Made by a program: the position numbers and the translations under genes
NCBI GenBank assembly: GCA_951640165.1
Contig: OX621237.1
Coordinates: 17,422,001 to 17,486,000, forward strand
DNA from: Pseudoips prasinana
Lineage: Eukaryota; Arthropoda; Insecta; Lepidoptera; Nolidae
Reading direction: 5' to 3'
DNA: 64,000 bases
Shown here: positions 11,056 to 26,000 of the stretch, in pieces
How positions within the stretch are numbered: position 1 is the stretch's first letter
Layout of the letters: every line of letters starts with the position of its first letter
The notes under the pieces: model-generated
Told to the model about the DNA's origin: nothing
Databases searched by the model: none
What the model saw: the letters and a program-made list of their open reading frames with translations, nothing else

Positions 11056-14000
11056 CTGAAATAGAAAGAAAACAGTAGTAATTATATATATGTATCTATA
11101 GTTAAAATATTCTTTATATTAGTGGTTTCTGTTTCCGGTCGTTGAAGTCTCAACATACTGTGATTTTATGAAAAATAAGTCACTTAATTAAGTTGGTAAA
11201 AGTTACACACTGATAACTTTACTATTAAAAACATCATCATTAGAGTGAAAGAAGAGTTAGATGGAATAAACTCCGGACAATATTCAAGACATACTTGACA
11301 AGGTCTAGCTGAAGACTTACAACAAACAATATTTGAGATGAGAATATTAAAAATTTAGAATATTACATATCATTCTATTAATGGTGAATTTGACAATCGG
11401 TAAAATAGCTGTTTAACCGGTTGTCTGTCAAATTGGCATTAACTTCATTGTTGCCAGCACAAGGAAAAATATTTTGCACAGTCTACCTTAACGGTACGTT
11501 CTACGCAATTGGACCAGACAGTAATATGGAAGGACAATTTAATTTTTTTTTTTGTTAAAATGAAAATGGAAATCAGAACATTAATATCTAACTTGGAGAA
11601 AAAGAATATGTGAAAATAGAAAAGAACATGCAAAGCGTAAAAGAGAACTTCAAAGGAGATTTAAATGTGACTTCGTGTTCCGGGTTCGATTCCCTTGTTA
11701 TTGGTGTCCGTCAATTATAGGTTTGTAAATTACCCGGCGACACAGAGATTCATACATGTATTCAACTCTATTATCACTTCTGTGTAATATTATTATCGTG
11801 GTATTTCGGGCCAGTTGGCGTGGTTGGTAGATGCTTGACTTTCACGCCGCAGGGCGTGGGTTCGATTCCCACCCAGGACAGATATTTGTGTGCATGAATA
11901 TGTCTGTTTGTCCCGTGTCTGGGTGTAAATATCTATATAAGTGCGTATTTACAAAAAATAAAAGTAGTATACGAAATATATCGGTTATCTGATTTCCATA
12001 GTACAAACTCTGCTTAATTTGGGATTAGATGGCCGTGTGTAAATAATGTCCCAGGATATTAGTATTATTACTTATGTGTAATATCATAGTATTATATCTG
12101 AAGTACAGGTGAAAATATTGGAAAACTGCCTCGTTGGTCTACCGGTAGAATGTTCAACCGCAGATAATGAGGTCCTGGGTTCAAATCCCGGGTCGGGCCA
12201 AAAAGTGATTTTAGGATTTTTGCGTAAAAAGAAATGTTTCAGTATCAGCCCGAAGTCTGGGAGTTGGCGGTATTACACCCCGTGCCTCGGAGAGCACGTA
12301 AAGCCGTTGGTCCTGTACCTGACCTCTTTCCGGTCGTTTCGCTAGTCGTCCCTTTGGATCATGAGAGTGATGGAATAGAACGTGCCCCTGTGTTTGCGCA
12401 CACTTATGCACTATAATATGTCCTGCACCATTGGCTAATCTCCATTGAGACTGGCCGCCGTGGTCGAAATTCGGCCCGGAGGACATTTTATTTATTATTA
12501 GAATTTAATCCCTGTGTATCAGGGTACTTTACAAACATATAATAGACGGACTCAAATTACATCCAGACTCAGAAAAACTATTTATGGGTCACACAAATAG
12601 TTGTTCGCGGCGGGACTCGAACCCGCGACACGAAGCGGCGAGGCGACTATCTTAGCCGCTGCGTCACACGGTAGTGCATTATTATTATTATTATAGGTAA
12701 AAAGTAAGAAGCAGTATACTAACGGTTGTGCGGCGCCTTCAGGGTCCGCAGCATGGCGCCGTGCAGCGCGAGGTGTTGCAGCGCGTTGTGTGCAGCATAC
12801 AACTCGCGAAGACCCCGCAATGCAGACACCACCAACACTTCTATGTGGTTGTGCGACACGTCTAATGACACTAGGTGCTGAAACAATGGATTAAATAAAT
12901 GAAAAATAATATCCTGGGACATTATTCACACACGATCATCTGTTTCCACTATGGGAACCAGATAACTGGTAAATATATATTTTTTAAAGTCAACGCCCGC
13001 ACTAGGGAATGTAATCCCTGTGTCGCGGGGTAATTTACAAACATATAAAAGACGGACACAAATTACATCCAGACTCAGAACAACTAGTTGTCCGGCGCGG
13101 GACTCGAACCCTAGACATGAAAACGGCGAGGCGACTGTCGTAGCCGCTACGCCACACGTGCAGTCTATTATATATATATTACTTTTCGTTTGTAAATACA
13201 TACTTATATAGATAATTACACCCAAACTCAGGAAAAACAGAAATGTTTCTGCACACAAATATCTGACCTGGGTGGGAATCGAACCCACGACCTCCGGCGT
13301 GAAAAGCAAGCATTTGCCAACAAGCGCGTCTTACAGTCTAGTATAAGATAATGCGACACATAGATGTGATGTGAGATGACGGCAACGAATATAGGGAAAG
13401 CACGCAACGGTGCGCTCTTCCAACTACTAATTTATTGTTCTTATTTAGTTCATCATCATCATTACAGCTGAAATAAGTCCAGAGCTGGACAAGCCTCCCT
13501 CAAGAAACATCTTGGGGGGATATGCAATAATCACCAAGCTTGGCAGGTGGGTTAGCGATCGCAGTATGATGGTCATAGTACTCAGAAGGAAGCTGATGCC
13601 CGTCCTTTGGTAGATATTCCCTCGGGTTGACTTCTACGTTGATCGGTTCTGCTACCTGGGATCGACCGCAGAGAATAATCTCTCACTTAACGCAGAGATA
13701 GATGCTCGCATCGGGAAAGCGGCGACCATGTTTGGGAAGCTTGGCACGAGAGTATGGCACAATAAACTGCTTACAATTAAGACCAAGATGATAGTCTTCC
13801 AGGCCTCCATCTTAAGCATACTCTTGTACGGAGCAGAGACGTGGACATCGTATGCGAACAGGAGCGCCGAATAGGTTCCTTCTACATGCGTTGTCTCCGT
13901 AACATCTTGGGCATTACATGGCAAGATAGGGTTATTAACGAGAGAGTTCCAGATATAGCACAGCTACCTAGCCTGACAGCGTTTCTTAAATAGAAGCGTT

Positions 14001-17000
14001 TACGTTGGTTGGGGCATGTGCACAGAATGGAACCCACTCGAATACCACGATGTGCTCTGTTGGGTGCGGTACCTTATGCGAAGCGAGATGTCGGTAGACC
14101 TCTGCTTCGCTTTAAAGACTGTACCAAGCGGGATATGGCCGCTTTTAAAATTGACCACTGTAGCTGGGAAAATCTCGCTGAAAATAGAGTTGAATGGCGC
14201 AAACGTGTAGTGGAGGGTCGTAAGATCTGTGATGAAGCCTGGTTCGGAGTACTTGCTGATAAGAGACAGAAGCGACATGAAAGCGGCTCGGCACCAACCA
14301 CAGCAAACTTCTCTCGTCAGGCCTGCGGCAGGCTATGTTGCTCTCGCATCGATTTGTTTAGCCACCATAAGAAATGTCTCTCAAACACCGCGCCGTAAAT
14401 CGTCTGTAACAGACGCAAAGGCCATATATATGACTTCTACGACCCCCATGAGATGAGATGGGGTGATGATGTTCTGATTCTAAAATTCGTTGTCGTCACC
14501 ACACAGCAAATTATTATTTTTATTTATTTATAACTGGCTGTACCGGCGAACTTCGTACCGCCCTACTGCCGTCAATACTGTCTGAAGTCTAAGATTTTAG
14601 TAATTACTTTCTTACATTGTACTGTACAACATATTTCGTTTTCCCTTCCGTATTAAAAAATGAACCAAAACCAGTATTTATATAACACCTTTTATATCTA
14701 TATATCAAGAAGTCTCCAACAGACATTCCGTAAGAGAAGATCATTTACCGGTTCCATAAAAGTCTGGGAAATTATTGTACTATATCGTTTTGGTTACTTA
14801 TTAAATAAATTAGTGAAAACGTTTACCGTAGTTATAAGTGGTTATAAATATTTTATGGAAGAGTTAATAACTTAATTATACCAACTTTATTGACAAGAAA
14901 TAGCCACAGACAAATTCCTTTTTTTGTAAAGGAACAACATTATAAGAAAATGCTTTAAATGATTAAAGGTATAATGATTTTAATTACTCACAATCATGTT
15001 AATAATTCGGTAATTACAAGCTAACAAATTATTGATGTAATCTTCCACGGAATGCCGGCCGTGGCCTTTGTCTGGAACGGACATCCTAGGCATCTAAATT
15101 AGTTCAAGACCAAAAATATTTATTACTTGATAAGCCATCGTTGACGAGTAGGTACATATAGGTAGTTACGTAGGTACACACGCCAGCACATAAGCTAACC
15201 CAATCTGCCAAATTTTGCCAATTGAAAGTGAACCTTATGTTTATGTGATAAAGTTGAAAATCTATAAAAGAAATTTGACAGATTGGGGTAGCTTGATGTA
15301 CTGGTGGTATAGATAGTGAGTTTAGATAATTGTGGTAGTACGAAGATCGGAATGTACACACGGATTTGAAGTTGGCTAATCAACGGGCAAACATGTTGTT
15401 CAGCCGTTTTATTGCATTGTTATTTGTTTTTAATAGCCAATCTGTTGGTTAAGGGCATTGTATAGGTAGAATGTGTGCAAAACACTTTTTTGATGACTAA
15501 TAAATTAGCTAACAAGTACCTAGCTTATTATATATAAAATTGTAGCCGAAACGTCTGTATTTAAAAAAAAAACGTGACTTATTAAAAGGTGTGCAAAGCT
15601 ATTACAGAAATTTTCTATTGTATGGTATTTGGCGAGGAAGGGAATAATAATATAGATAAATATCTTGGGACAACTCACACACTGCCGCACAGTGGTTCGT
15701 GTAGAACAAGCTAGCTGGACAATATTATTTGTTTCGATTTTTATTTATAAATGAGGTTATTAAGCAAAGATATAAGGGTCATAATACTATTTGAGGTCCA
15801 TTGGTCGTTTGAGCAGGTATAGTGAAATAAAAACACAATATTTTTTTAAACAATTTTATAAATAAATTTAACTATAAATGTAACTATAAAATCTAATATC
15901 AGATACATAAAATACCTACTTAAAAACTAAATCGATCACTCATCATCACTATCATCAGATGAATCATCCATTTTATAGTCATGATCATGAGTGGCAGAAC
16001 TATGAAAACTAGAAACTATATTAACATTTTGTTCCTTAAAGCTAGGTTGAACTAATAAATCTAGGACTTCGATAGGGAATGAACCTATTTTCTTCCGGGG
16101 AATTTCTCTTAAACCATTTATTACAGGGTCAGATGTTATCAATAACATATTAAGTAAATCTCTATTCGTAGCTATTCTTTGCACAGCTGCTATTTCTTGC
16201 ACAGCTGCTCCACTTTTCAGCCAATTTTGAAGAATATTTTGAGATGATGACCTTGACGTCTCTCAGGGACTGCTCCGTAACACCATCAAAGTCATGTCTC
16301 AAAGATATAAACCGAAAGAGCTCCACGTTTCGCGTTTCCTTCGGGTGTTTTAGCCATTCTTCAAAAAAGTCCATTTTTGAGACGGTGAAAACTGTTTAAA
16401 GAAAAAAAAAGAAAAAAATTAGTTGTGCAAATAATTCGCAATATTTTTTTCTACTAATTACTACTAGATACTTGTGAGAATCATATAAAATAGATTTTAC
16501 AGAGTGGACATGAGTGGACATGTAATATTTTGACTATTGAATTCAAAAATATGGGTGAAAAAGTCCACTTTTATCGAAACATTTAATTTAATAAAATTAA
16601 ATAATGAAGATCCTGTGATAAAAATTAACTAAAACAAAACTACTTACCCTTATGTACACAATCCATCACAAAAACACTATCACAAATTTCTTTTAGTGAC
16701 TTAAAATAATGTTAACAATATGGTGTAAAAATGCAAATGAATGCACTTTGAATTATCAACACTTTATATACTTACCTTAATGACGGGCCTAATGAGGGTA
16801 ATTACGAAAATTAATAGATGTATTCCTTAATGTATAGGGCTAATGAGTTCATCTTAATAATTAACTATTAGGAATTGAAGAGTTGTTTTTGTCCAGCTAG
16901 TTTGTTCTACGCGAATCACAGTGTGCCGTCTGATCCCAAACTAGGCAGAGCCTGTACTATGGTAACCAGTCAACTGACAAAAATACTTATATATTTCTAA

Positions 17001-20000
17001 ATACATACGTATTATAGATAAAATACACCCAGACACAGGGGCTCTACCGGCTAAGTCGCCGAACATCGATTTCTTAAATGGCGTTCAAATAAATAAAGGT
17101 TAAAAATTACTTAATTAATCGTTAAATCGGCTTCGACGTTGACAATCGATTCCGGACCATTTATGACGTCACATATGCTCATTTTTAACCTTTATTTATT
17201 TGAACGCCATTCACGAAAACCATGTTCGGCGACTTAGCCGGTAGAGCCCCAGAACAAATAATCGTGTCCATCACACAAACATTTGTCCCGGGTGGGAATC
17301 GAATCCACGACCTCAGGCTTAGCAGTCAGTGTCACTAACCGCTAGACCAAAAGACCAGTCAAAAAAAAGGGAAAAATAAATAATGTTGAAAAGTTTATTG
17401 ATAGCAGTGACCAATAGCAAACCGACTTTGGTATTATTATAATAATAATAATAATAGCCTTTTATTCGCAAACATAGGGTTACAAGAAGTCCCTAAGTTC
17501 GGTGTGCCTTTTGACATAGGCCTCCTCCAATTCCTTCCAATGGGTCCTGTCCCTTGCCACTCTCATCCAGAATGGCCCCGCTGTCTGTTTGAAGTCATCT
17601 TCCCATCTCCTGACTTGACGACCCTTACTTCTTTTGCCGACTCTTGGTTGCCAGATAGTGACTTGCTTGCTCCATTTGTTTATCGGGTGGCGAAGCATAT
17701 GTCCAGTCCATCTCCATTTTTGGACGTCTATCCGGGTAAGAATGTCTGTGAGTTTTGTTCTTGTTCTTATGTCTACATTCCTGACTCTGTCTTTAATTTT
17801 TAATCCTAGCATGCTTCTTTCCATGGCACGTTGGCATTTTGCCAGCCTTTCCCTATGGTGAAGTGTTATTGACCAAGTTTCACAGCCGTAAGTGAGAACT
17901 GGTAGAATACAGGTCTCTCTATTATAATATGCTGTTAACAACTAGTCGGCTTTTACTGCTTCACCCGTCGTTCACAATTGGTAAGTAACCTATGGATAGT
18001 TTATTAAGAAACAAATGCGACTTACTTCATAGTTACCCAGTATTATGCTCCCTTTTAATTTGTTGTATCGGAGGTCCACGGTAGTAAGAGGTGCACGATA
18101 TTCTGATTTATTCTCGTCGTCCGGTGCCATTGGCGCTTTGTTGGTACACTGAAAAAAATTTAATGAAAGGAATTTAAAATATGTCTGTATCTAAACTTGC
18201 TTATGCTCCATATCCTTTCAAAAAAACAAAGGCCAAATACTACGTAATGGCTTTTCTTCATAATTATTGAGCGCGACGTAAAAGGAATGCGTAATTAGTT
18301 ATATGTTAACAATAGCATAAATCCCCATTTGTTGCGACTGTCTCGCTCTCCACACATAGATGTGATGAAGCAAACGATACGAAAATCTTCATAATAGATG
18401 TTTCAATTTCTTCAATTTCCTCCTCCAAAACCACACCAGTTTTATTTTTCTGAAATCAAACGGCACGAAAATATTCTTTGCCTGACTGTTCTTTTATTTT
18501 TGTTTTCATGGCCCGATTATGGAATTAAGTTATAGATATGGGAGAAATGAATGCTGACTAGCGAACTTAATGATGTAGGGCTCGTTAGATTTTCTCTAGC
18601 TACTCCTATTTATTGTAAAATAAAGCGTAGTAGTTAATGATCATTTCGGGTCCAAGTTCTTTTAACCTAGATAAGTTCAACTATTATATGTGCTAACAGG
18701 TGTAGGTATCTGTCTGTATGTTTATTTAAACTAAAGTAACCGTTCGGCTAACTCACCGCAAAACTTGTGATAAGATTTCTTTCAGCAATGACAGTCCTTA
18801 ATCTTGGTAATCGCAACACACAATCAAGTGTCCGCAGTTCGTTGTCGCTGACCAGAAGTTCTTCTAATCTGGAAATGAATCATGGTTTAGGTTAGGTTAA
18901 AATCAAGAGATGTGTATTTATTTATTAAGTAAAAGGCGCAATAAAATATATTTTTTTCTATCAAAGGTACAATAAGCAACGAGAATTCATAAAACGTAAG
19001 CAATAAATGTATCATAAGAAGAGTGGTGATTACGCAACCACATAATTCCATATCTAGACACCTATAGGGGTATATACTACACCTGTCGAATTTCAGCTAC
19101 GACGACTAATCTCAAAGTAGACTATCCAACTGGACAGGACATATTACATGCTTAAGTGCATGTGAAAGAGAGAGCTCAGGCCTGTGCCTTGGTCCTGTGA
19201 CCAACAGTTTTGAGGCCACGGGCGTAAAATAGTGCCCACTTTAAGACGTATGTTTTTATTGCCAAAAAAATAACACTTTTTAACCCAACCCGGGATTTGA
19301 AACCAACACTACATTATCTGTTGTTGAACTCGTGAGGCAGTCAAAAGTCAAAACTTTACTAAGTATATAACATAGATGATTCCTAATACTAAAACCTAAT
19401 AGCATAATATAATATTACATGTAAGGATACAAGGATCTCGTACAGCAACATGTGTTACAGACAACCAACCAACCAAGACGTTACAGACAACTCGAAAAAC
19501 CAAACAAAGACCCATCATAACTCTACATATTAGTAATTCCTCTGTCAGGAACAGATTTAATGAACGCACTTTTCGTGAATGGTCTACTGAAGTCGCAAAT
19601 TAATAGTCTCTAGGACACTAACTAACTTCTGCTGCTGACTGTACTACACATGCAGAATATTACTAAAACTTTTACAATAATATAAAGGAATAGATTTTTA
19701 TATCTCAACCATATCGTAAAGACCAATGTATGTACTATTAACTAAGTACGTAAATATGACAGATACGGCTAATTAAAATACATGAAGAAGACGGAACGAA
19801 AGATGGTATTAATTGTTTCGAACATTGCCATATCAAACACTACTTTGTTAATTAGAAAGTTGTTTGTTGTAGTGATGGTGTTATGATTTATGTAGTGGCT
19901 AGAGATGGGAAACATATATGAAAACCGTATGTAAAACCATCATGTTGATTGATTCATTGCTGAATAAGCCAAGTTACTTAGAATAGGTAAAACCCTAAGA

Positions 20001-23000
20001 CAGCTTAAAAGATTTTCATTCATTTTATAATTACATTATGTATTATATATATTTTCTCTTATTTGTTTTCTTAATGTTGTAAGCGTCCTGTGTTTAAGTA
20101 ATATCGCCAGACTTTATCAGGGCACGTGAATGTGTCGGCCGTGTTCGAAAGATGACATACATACTAATGTGTTTAATACTTACCATCAAAGGTAATGTAT
20201 GTTTGTTAATCAAATAGGTCATATAAAAATATATAATATATAAAAAACGTATTGTAAATTCCGTAGCGCATAAACTAAAATAATCAAAACTAAAACTATT
20301 TGGCTTATTTAGCAGTTAGCGAATAATGCGTGACAACGTTTTCTCTTTCGACTCCAAAGGAATTCCCCAACTGTTAACGAGATTTACCGACTTACCAACA
20401 GATAGATAAAATGATTAGCTATATCAAATCATAATTAATTTTCATATTGAGTAAATCAATTCAGGATTAATCGCCCGTTACATTTGTGCAATTGCTTCCT
20501 TTCTATGTACTAATAGCGTTTTGTAATATAAAGTCACGGGTGAAAGGAGACGTTCCATATCTCATTATCCTCATATCTAATCTATTTCAGCTATTGTATT
20601 TACCCTATGAATTGTGCATTTTATTCATAGCCCCTTCTAAATGAAACCGCAAACTAGCAAAAATGTTTTGTCTGAATTGTTGAGGCAAGAAAAAGCTAAA
20701 TGGTGTAGCGGTGGCCTGGAGTATATAGAGGAATGTGGAAAGCGCCAGTACTTCGTCTTATATATTCTCGGTCATATTACATTGCCTATCAGAATATACA
20801 ATTTCACCTTTTTTAGCGCAATCGCATATACACGTCGCGTGTTTGTATTTCGCCATAACGAACGTTTTGCCGTTAATCACTGTTTAAAATACGATTACAA
20901 GTGCACGGAGACAATTAAAAAAATTCTCTGTTGTTTGTGAATCGATTTCGATATATCTAATCAAACGGGAATGCTTTTCGACTGAACTCATATAAATTAT
21001 ATTCAATGAGTTGGCAGACAGAAAAGTATTTATTTTTTAAATCAAAAATGGCGTTTTAAAACATGGAGATGCTATAGTTTAGCCTCATATCTAAACAACC
21101 ATACCTACCTAATAAGAACAGACTAGATATCGCGCTTGTTGGAAATTCGACCATTAACGTTCTATCGTGAAAGGCAATAGACATTGAAGATAAATAATAA
21201 TCTAAACAACCATACAAAGTAAGAACAAACAAAAAAAATAGCACTTGTTTGAAATTCGACTGGAAATTCTGGGCCTCTATATTGACTGCAAAGTAAATTG
21301 GAAGTCACATATTGAACATGTCTGCAAAAGGCTTAGTCAGAGCTCTTATGCTCTTTACAGACTAAGGAACACTGTCAGTCAGTCTACACTACTAACTGCC
21401 TATCATGGTTATGTCGCTTCAATTATACGCTACGGCATCATATTCTGGGGCAACTCTGTAGAAAAAGAGCGTGCTTTTAGAGCGCAAAAACGGTGTATTA
21501 GATCGATGTGCAATTTACACCAAGAGGACTCGTGCAGACCACACTTCATGAATTTAAAAATATTAACTCTTCCTTGTTTATACATTTATGAAACTGTAAT
21601 GTTCATTAAATCGAATCCAAACTTGTTCGACTTTTGCACTAGGGCCAGACACAAAGACAAGCTGCGCACCGTAGCCAGTAAAACAAAGCTTTTGCACCAA
21701 AGCATCTTTTGTATGGGCCCACATATATTTAATCATCTGCCACCTTTTCTTAGAACTATGAGCGATATAAATACCTTCAAAAAAAATCTAGTCGAATTAT
21801 TGGTAAATAAATGTTATTACTCCATAAGAGAATTTCTAGATGACAAAACATTGAAGCAAATCCATTAAATGAATAATTTATTAATTTGGACTTAATTAGT
21901 GTACTAGGTAGGTTAATCATAATGCATATTATACGACAAGTGGATGTATTGTAATTTTAATTTAACTATATATTTACCGAACCTGTGACATGAATTTTGT
22001 AGGCCTCAATGGCGAGTCATAGCAGACTTACCTGTATTTAGCACAACATCTTATGAACCTATAATCCACAATTTGAATTTGACATCCATTGTATAAATAA
22101 TTTGTTAATCTGACATTAACATTTTACTATTTTTGCTAATTTAATCATAATATATTGCATGGCAAATTTGATGTTTTGTATTTAATATTATTGTTATTTA
22201 ATCTAAATTTATAAATAACTTTTTAATATTGCATTTCCTACCGAACTTTAAGTCATGAATTTTGTATGCCTCAATGGCGGGACATAGCAGACACCTGTAT
22301 TTAACACAACATCCTATGAACCTATGATCCACAATAAACTATTTGAATTTGAATTTGAATTTGACTATTAAGATTCTAGTGTCAAAGACAATATACATTA
22401 TAGACAAATAATATCAGTTCTTAGTTTTGACATTCAGTTTATCAGAGTGTCAAAAGCATGGTAGTGTGTGTTATATTATTATTTATTAAAATAACTCACT
22501 TTTAATGCCTATTATACAAAAATATGTCACGAAGTTAATGGATGTCCGTAAATTTATTAATTGAAGTCTTCTTGTAACTAATGTTACTACTAATTTTTTT
22601 TTTATAATAATGATATCTAGGGACAGTGTCACACAGATCATCCTAGCCCCAAACTAAGCAAAGCTTGTACTATGGGTACAAGGTGACGATATACATACTT
22701 ATAAAGATAGATAAATACTTAAATACATAGAAAACATCCATAACTCAGAAACAAATATTCGTGCTCCTCACACAAATATTTGCACTTACCGGGATTCGAA
22801 CCCAGGACCACCAGCTTCGTAGGCAGGAGCAATACCAACTAGGCTACGGTGACCGTCGGTGAGCGACTAATAATAATATAATAATTTACTGCACGTGTGG
22901 CGCAGCGGCTAAGACAGTCGCCTCGCCGCTACGTGTCGCGGGTTCGAGTCCCGCGCCCGACAACTATTTGTGTGAGCCATAAATAGTTGTTCAGAGTCTG

Positions 23001-26000
23001 GATGTAATTTGTGTTCGTCTATTATATGTTTGTAAAGTACCCCGCGACACAGGGATTAAATTCCCAAGTGCGGGCAATGAAGATTTTGATAAAAAAAATG
23101 ATGAGGCTGTAGTTTTGTGCAAATACCCGCTCAATATAAATTATTTATGTCTGTGTCCACATTTTATTTCATAAGTATTATCTACTCGCCTTTTACCAAA
23201 TACTTAAATCACAAGGGGTTTTTGCGTTAGATGACCCGTTTTAGTAGCTGTCAAGCGCCCGGATATTATTAAAATATATTTCGGAATTGTTTCTTTTGTA
23301 ATCACCAATAGGGCTTTGTCACAATCTAACAATAGGGTCTTATAACAATTGATTCATAATAATCGACTTACTGTGATATGATACCCGAATGAGGCAAGAG
23401 TTTCCCGATATGGTGAATATATTTAACCTTTGAATATGATTAACATGTATTAAATTTGACTTTTATAGCATTATTCGCAATGCAAAGCGTTAATCTAATC
23501 TCAATAATGGGAAATCATAATTTTAATCGGCCGGCGGGTTTGATCGATTGTTCGTAGCTTAACGCAGAGCGCCTACCCCGGATTGGAAGATGGTGCAGGT
23601 TCAAGACCCGCCGGACGATAAAATTTCTGATTTCCCATTTTTGAAATTTGATTAACATGTATTTTGAAGGTTACAGCCAAAAATATGTCAAAATATTGAC
23701 TTAACCCTATTAATGGGTAGAGACTCAATCTTTTATATGTTGTCGCTTGTCGTGTTGTTGTCGCCCCAGAAACCAAGATCAAGACCACCCCATAACATTC
23801 CATGGGTGTAGCAAAAGGCCATTACGGGATACACCATGTAGTCAGTCGGGCAGCGACGCCACCTGCGTGCTAGATACCACCTAACTGGGGTCGCCAACTC
23901 GCATGCGAAATGGCAACGTCATAAAAACTTTTGGGGTAGGCCTATTTGCAGCAATGGACGTTATAAGACTGATGATTTGATGGTTCAGTATTCAAAGCAA
24001 GTAACGAGATAATGCTGAATGTAAATATAATTTTGTAAAGTTACAAAATATTTGTTTACACTTGATATTTTACATATTTAGACCGTGACCTCGAAAAATA
24101 CTCTGAATATATAATCTACTTCATTTGGAAACGTCGTTAGTATGTCTAGGTTTATATAATCATATCATAATATATTGCTTTTGGATTTCTTATCCGACAC
24201 ATTTGCAGTCTATTAGTTTATTTATTTAATGGAATTATAAAGGTTTAAATCTGCGAAGTTCTTTTATAACACTCTTATAGGGAATGGATGTGTCATCAAT
24301 TGGCTTTATATGAGAAACATGACCAAATAATATTTTAATAATAACAACTTTAAATGGAAAACAACAATGGAAGTACGTATTTACGAAATAAAAGTGAAGA
24401 AACTCAGTATATTAGTTATCTGGTTCTCATAGTACAAGCTCTGCTTAGTTTGGGATCGGTAGGCCGTTGTGAATAAGGTCCCAGGATGTTGTTATTAAAA
24501 AGTGAGGCTAAAGTAATATTTTTGTGAATTACATTGAATTTATCTTAGCCTAAATGACACTGCAGCATTTCTTACGTATCACCTGCTATGAATTAGTTAT
24601 GTTAATTATCAATTGACGGTTTCTCACAATAATAACTTGCGATAATATTATTATACACCTACTTCGTTCCATTACATAATTTGTTTAAGTTAACATAAAA
24701 TTTTCACTATTTCGCGGTTGTTTTAGAGACTGGCTATTGCACGTATTGTGGCCGACTAGCTCGGACACCGTGACCAACACAATTAAAAGCTTTTTAATTT
24801 TTCCTTATAAATATCTCTCAACTCTAAGTAGCACTATGTTTGGAAAGTTATCACCCATGTGTGGTTTTAATTAGTAGTTAACGGTTCTAGAAGCTCAAAG
24901 ATAATTTAAAGCACATATTGACTGTCTCATTAATTCATCATTCAGTACTGATTCAAATGGGTTTTAAATAAAAGCATAAATGCACTTAAGACTCAGAATT
25001 TTCAGACGTATTTACGTCCACATAAAATTTAAAGACAAATTTAACTATGCGTGAAAAAATTGGTAATATCAATTATAATATTGCCATTATTTTTATGTTG
25101 ATTTAATCGAGAATAAATTTAATTTCGATTAAAATTTTACTATTTGACATCCACTTTAACTCGATATCTCTACCCATTGCTAAAATAAGTGTCACAGTAG
25201 TGTTTGCAGTTACACAAACAAACAAGTGAGTCAATCAGGAACGGTTAACATTTATGCGTTTTGATGATTAGATAAATAATAATGTACAAAAACATTTTTA
25301 AAATAACAGACTTACGAGCATACGTGACTGTTTAGCTATTCACAAACAGTTGGTATTTTTTAAAGTAAACTGTTTTATATTGAAATACCATTTAGTATCG
25401 TATTTGTAGTACAAAATAGCAACAAAAAGCTAATCAAATAGTAAAAAAACACGCATTGCAATTAAATAACTATTTTACCAAATACTTCTGCTTATAAAAC
25501 TATTATATCTACAACGTTTAATGAAACACTTCTTTTCAAAATATATTATTAAAGCCGCTGCGAAGTTACATGCCTTTTAGCTCGAAGACAGTTCTTATTA
25601 ATTACCACGCTATGATTGTCATCATGCGGCTCGTGACATATGGAGCAACGAGAGCGAATATGATGGGCTAATTGTGAGTAAACAATTATTATGTACAAGT
25701 TCATAACTGTTGGCCGACATAAGAAGGACTTTGTTACGGCAGCTCATGTTAACGGTAAGAAATTCTGAGATGAACTGCATTCATCATTACAATTGATCGC
25801 AATGTTTTGAATATAGAACTACAGTTCTATGTTCAAAACAATAAACGAATGGAGCCAGGAGCATCCTGGCTCAATTTCGGATAAGTTAGCCAATCTTAAA
25901 GAAGGTTCGCCAAGTTAGCGATAGATAAACTGGTGGTAGAGACTATGGGAGAGACATCAAGCTCATAATTGTCGCGACTCATGAAGACACGTGTAACACT

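Larger units (their letters stand above)
11056..12723 (-). other. PHLPP intron 6 with SINEs
   Basis: Repeats are listed at 11665-11750, 11812-12068, 12118-12490 and 12505-12680. 11056-11665 is AT-rich with nothing identifiable. Confidence 0.7.
15655..17365 (-). mobile_element. SINE family d host, split by two DNA transposons
   Basis: SINE d on the - strand is broken into three parts: 15655-15687, 16924-17038 and 17250-17365. Joined, these read like the intact copies near 51860 and 55965. The tRNA-like head is near 17290-17345 (gggtgggaatcgaatccacg on +). The two inserts are a Transib-like element and a GGGCTC MITE. Confidence 0.85.

Noticed and set aside
11815..11885. tRNA gene on the + strand
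   Set aside because: It is the head of SINE family a, repeated at least six times with the same non-tRNA tail.
12601..12670. tRNA gene on the - strand
   Set aside because: The tRNA-like region continues into a body shared with 22892-23085 and 52217-52412, so it is the head of SINE family b.
20641..20940. 99-codon + strand frame
   Set aside because: No motif, no splice context and no repeat relation; too weak to call a gene.
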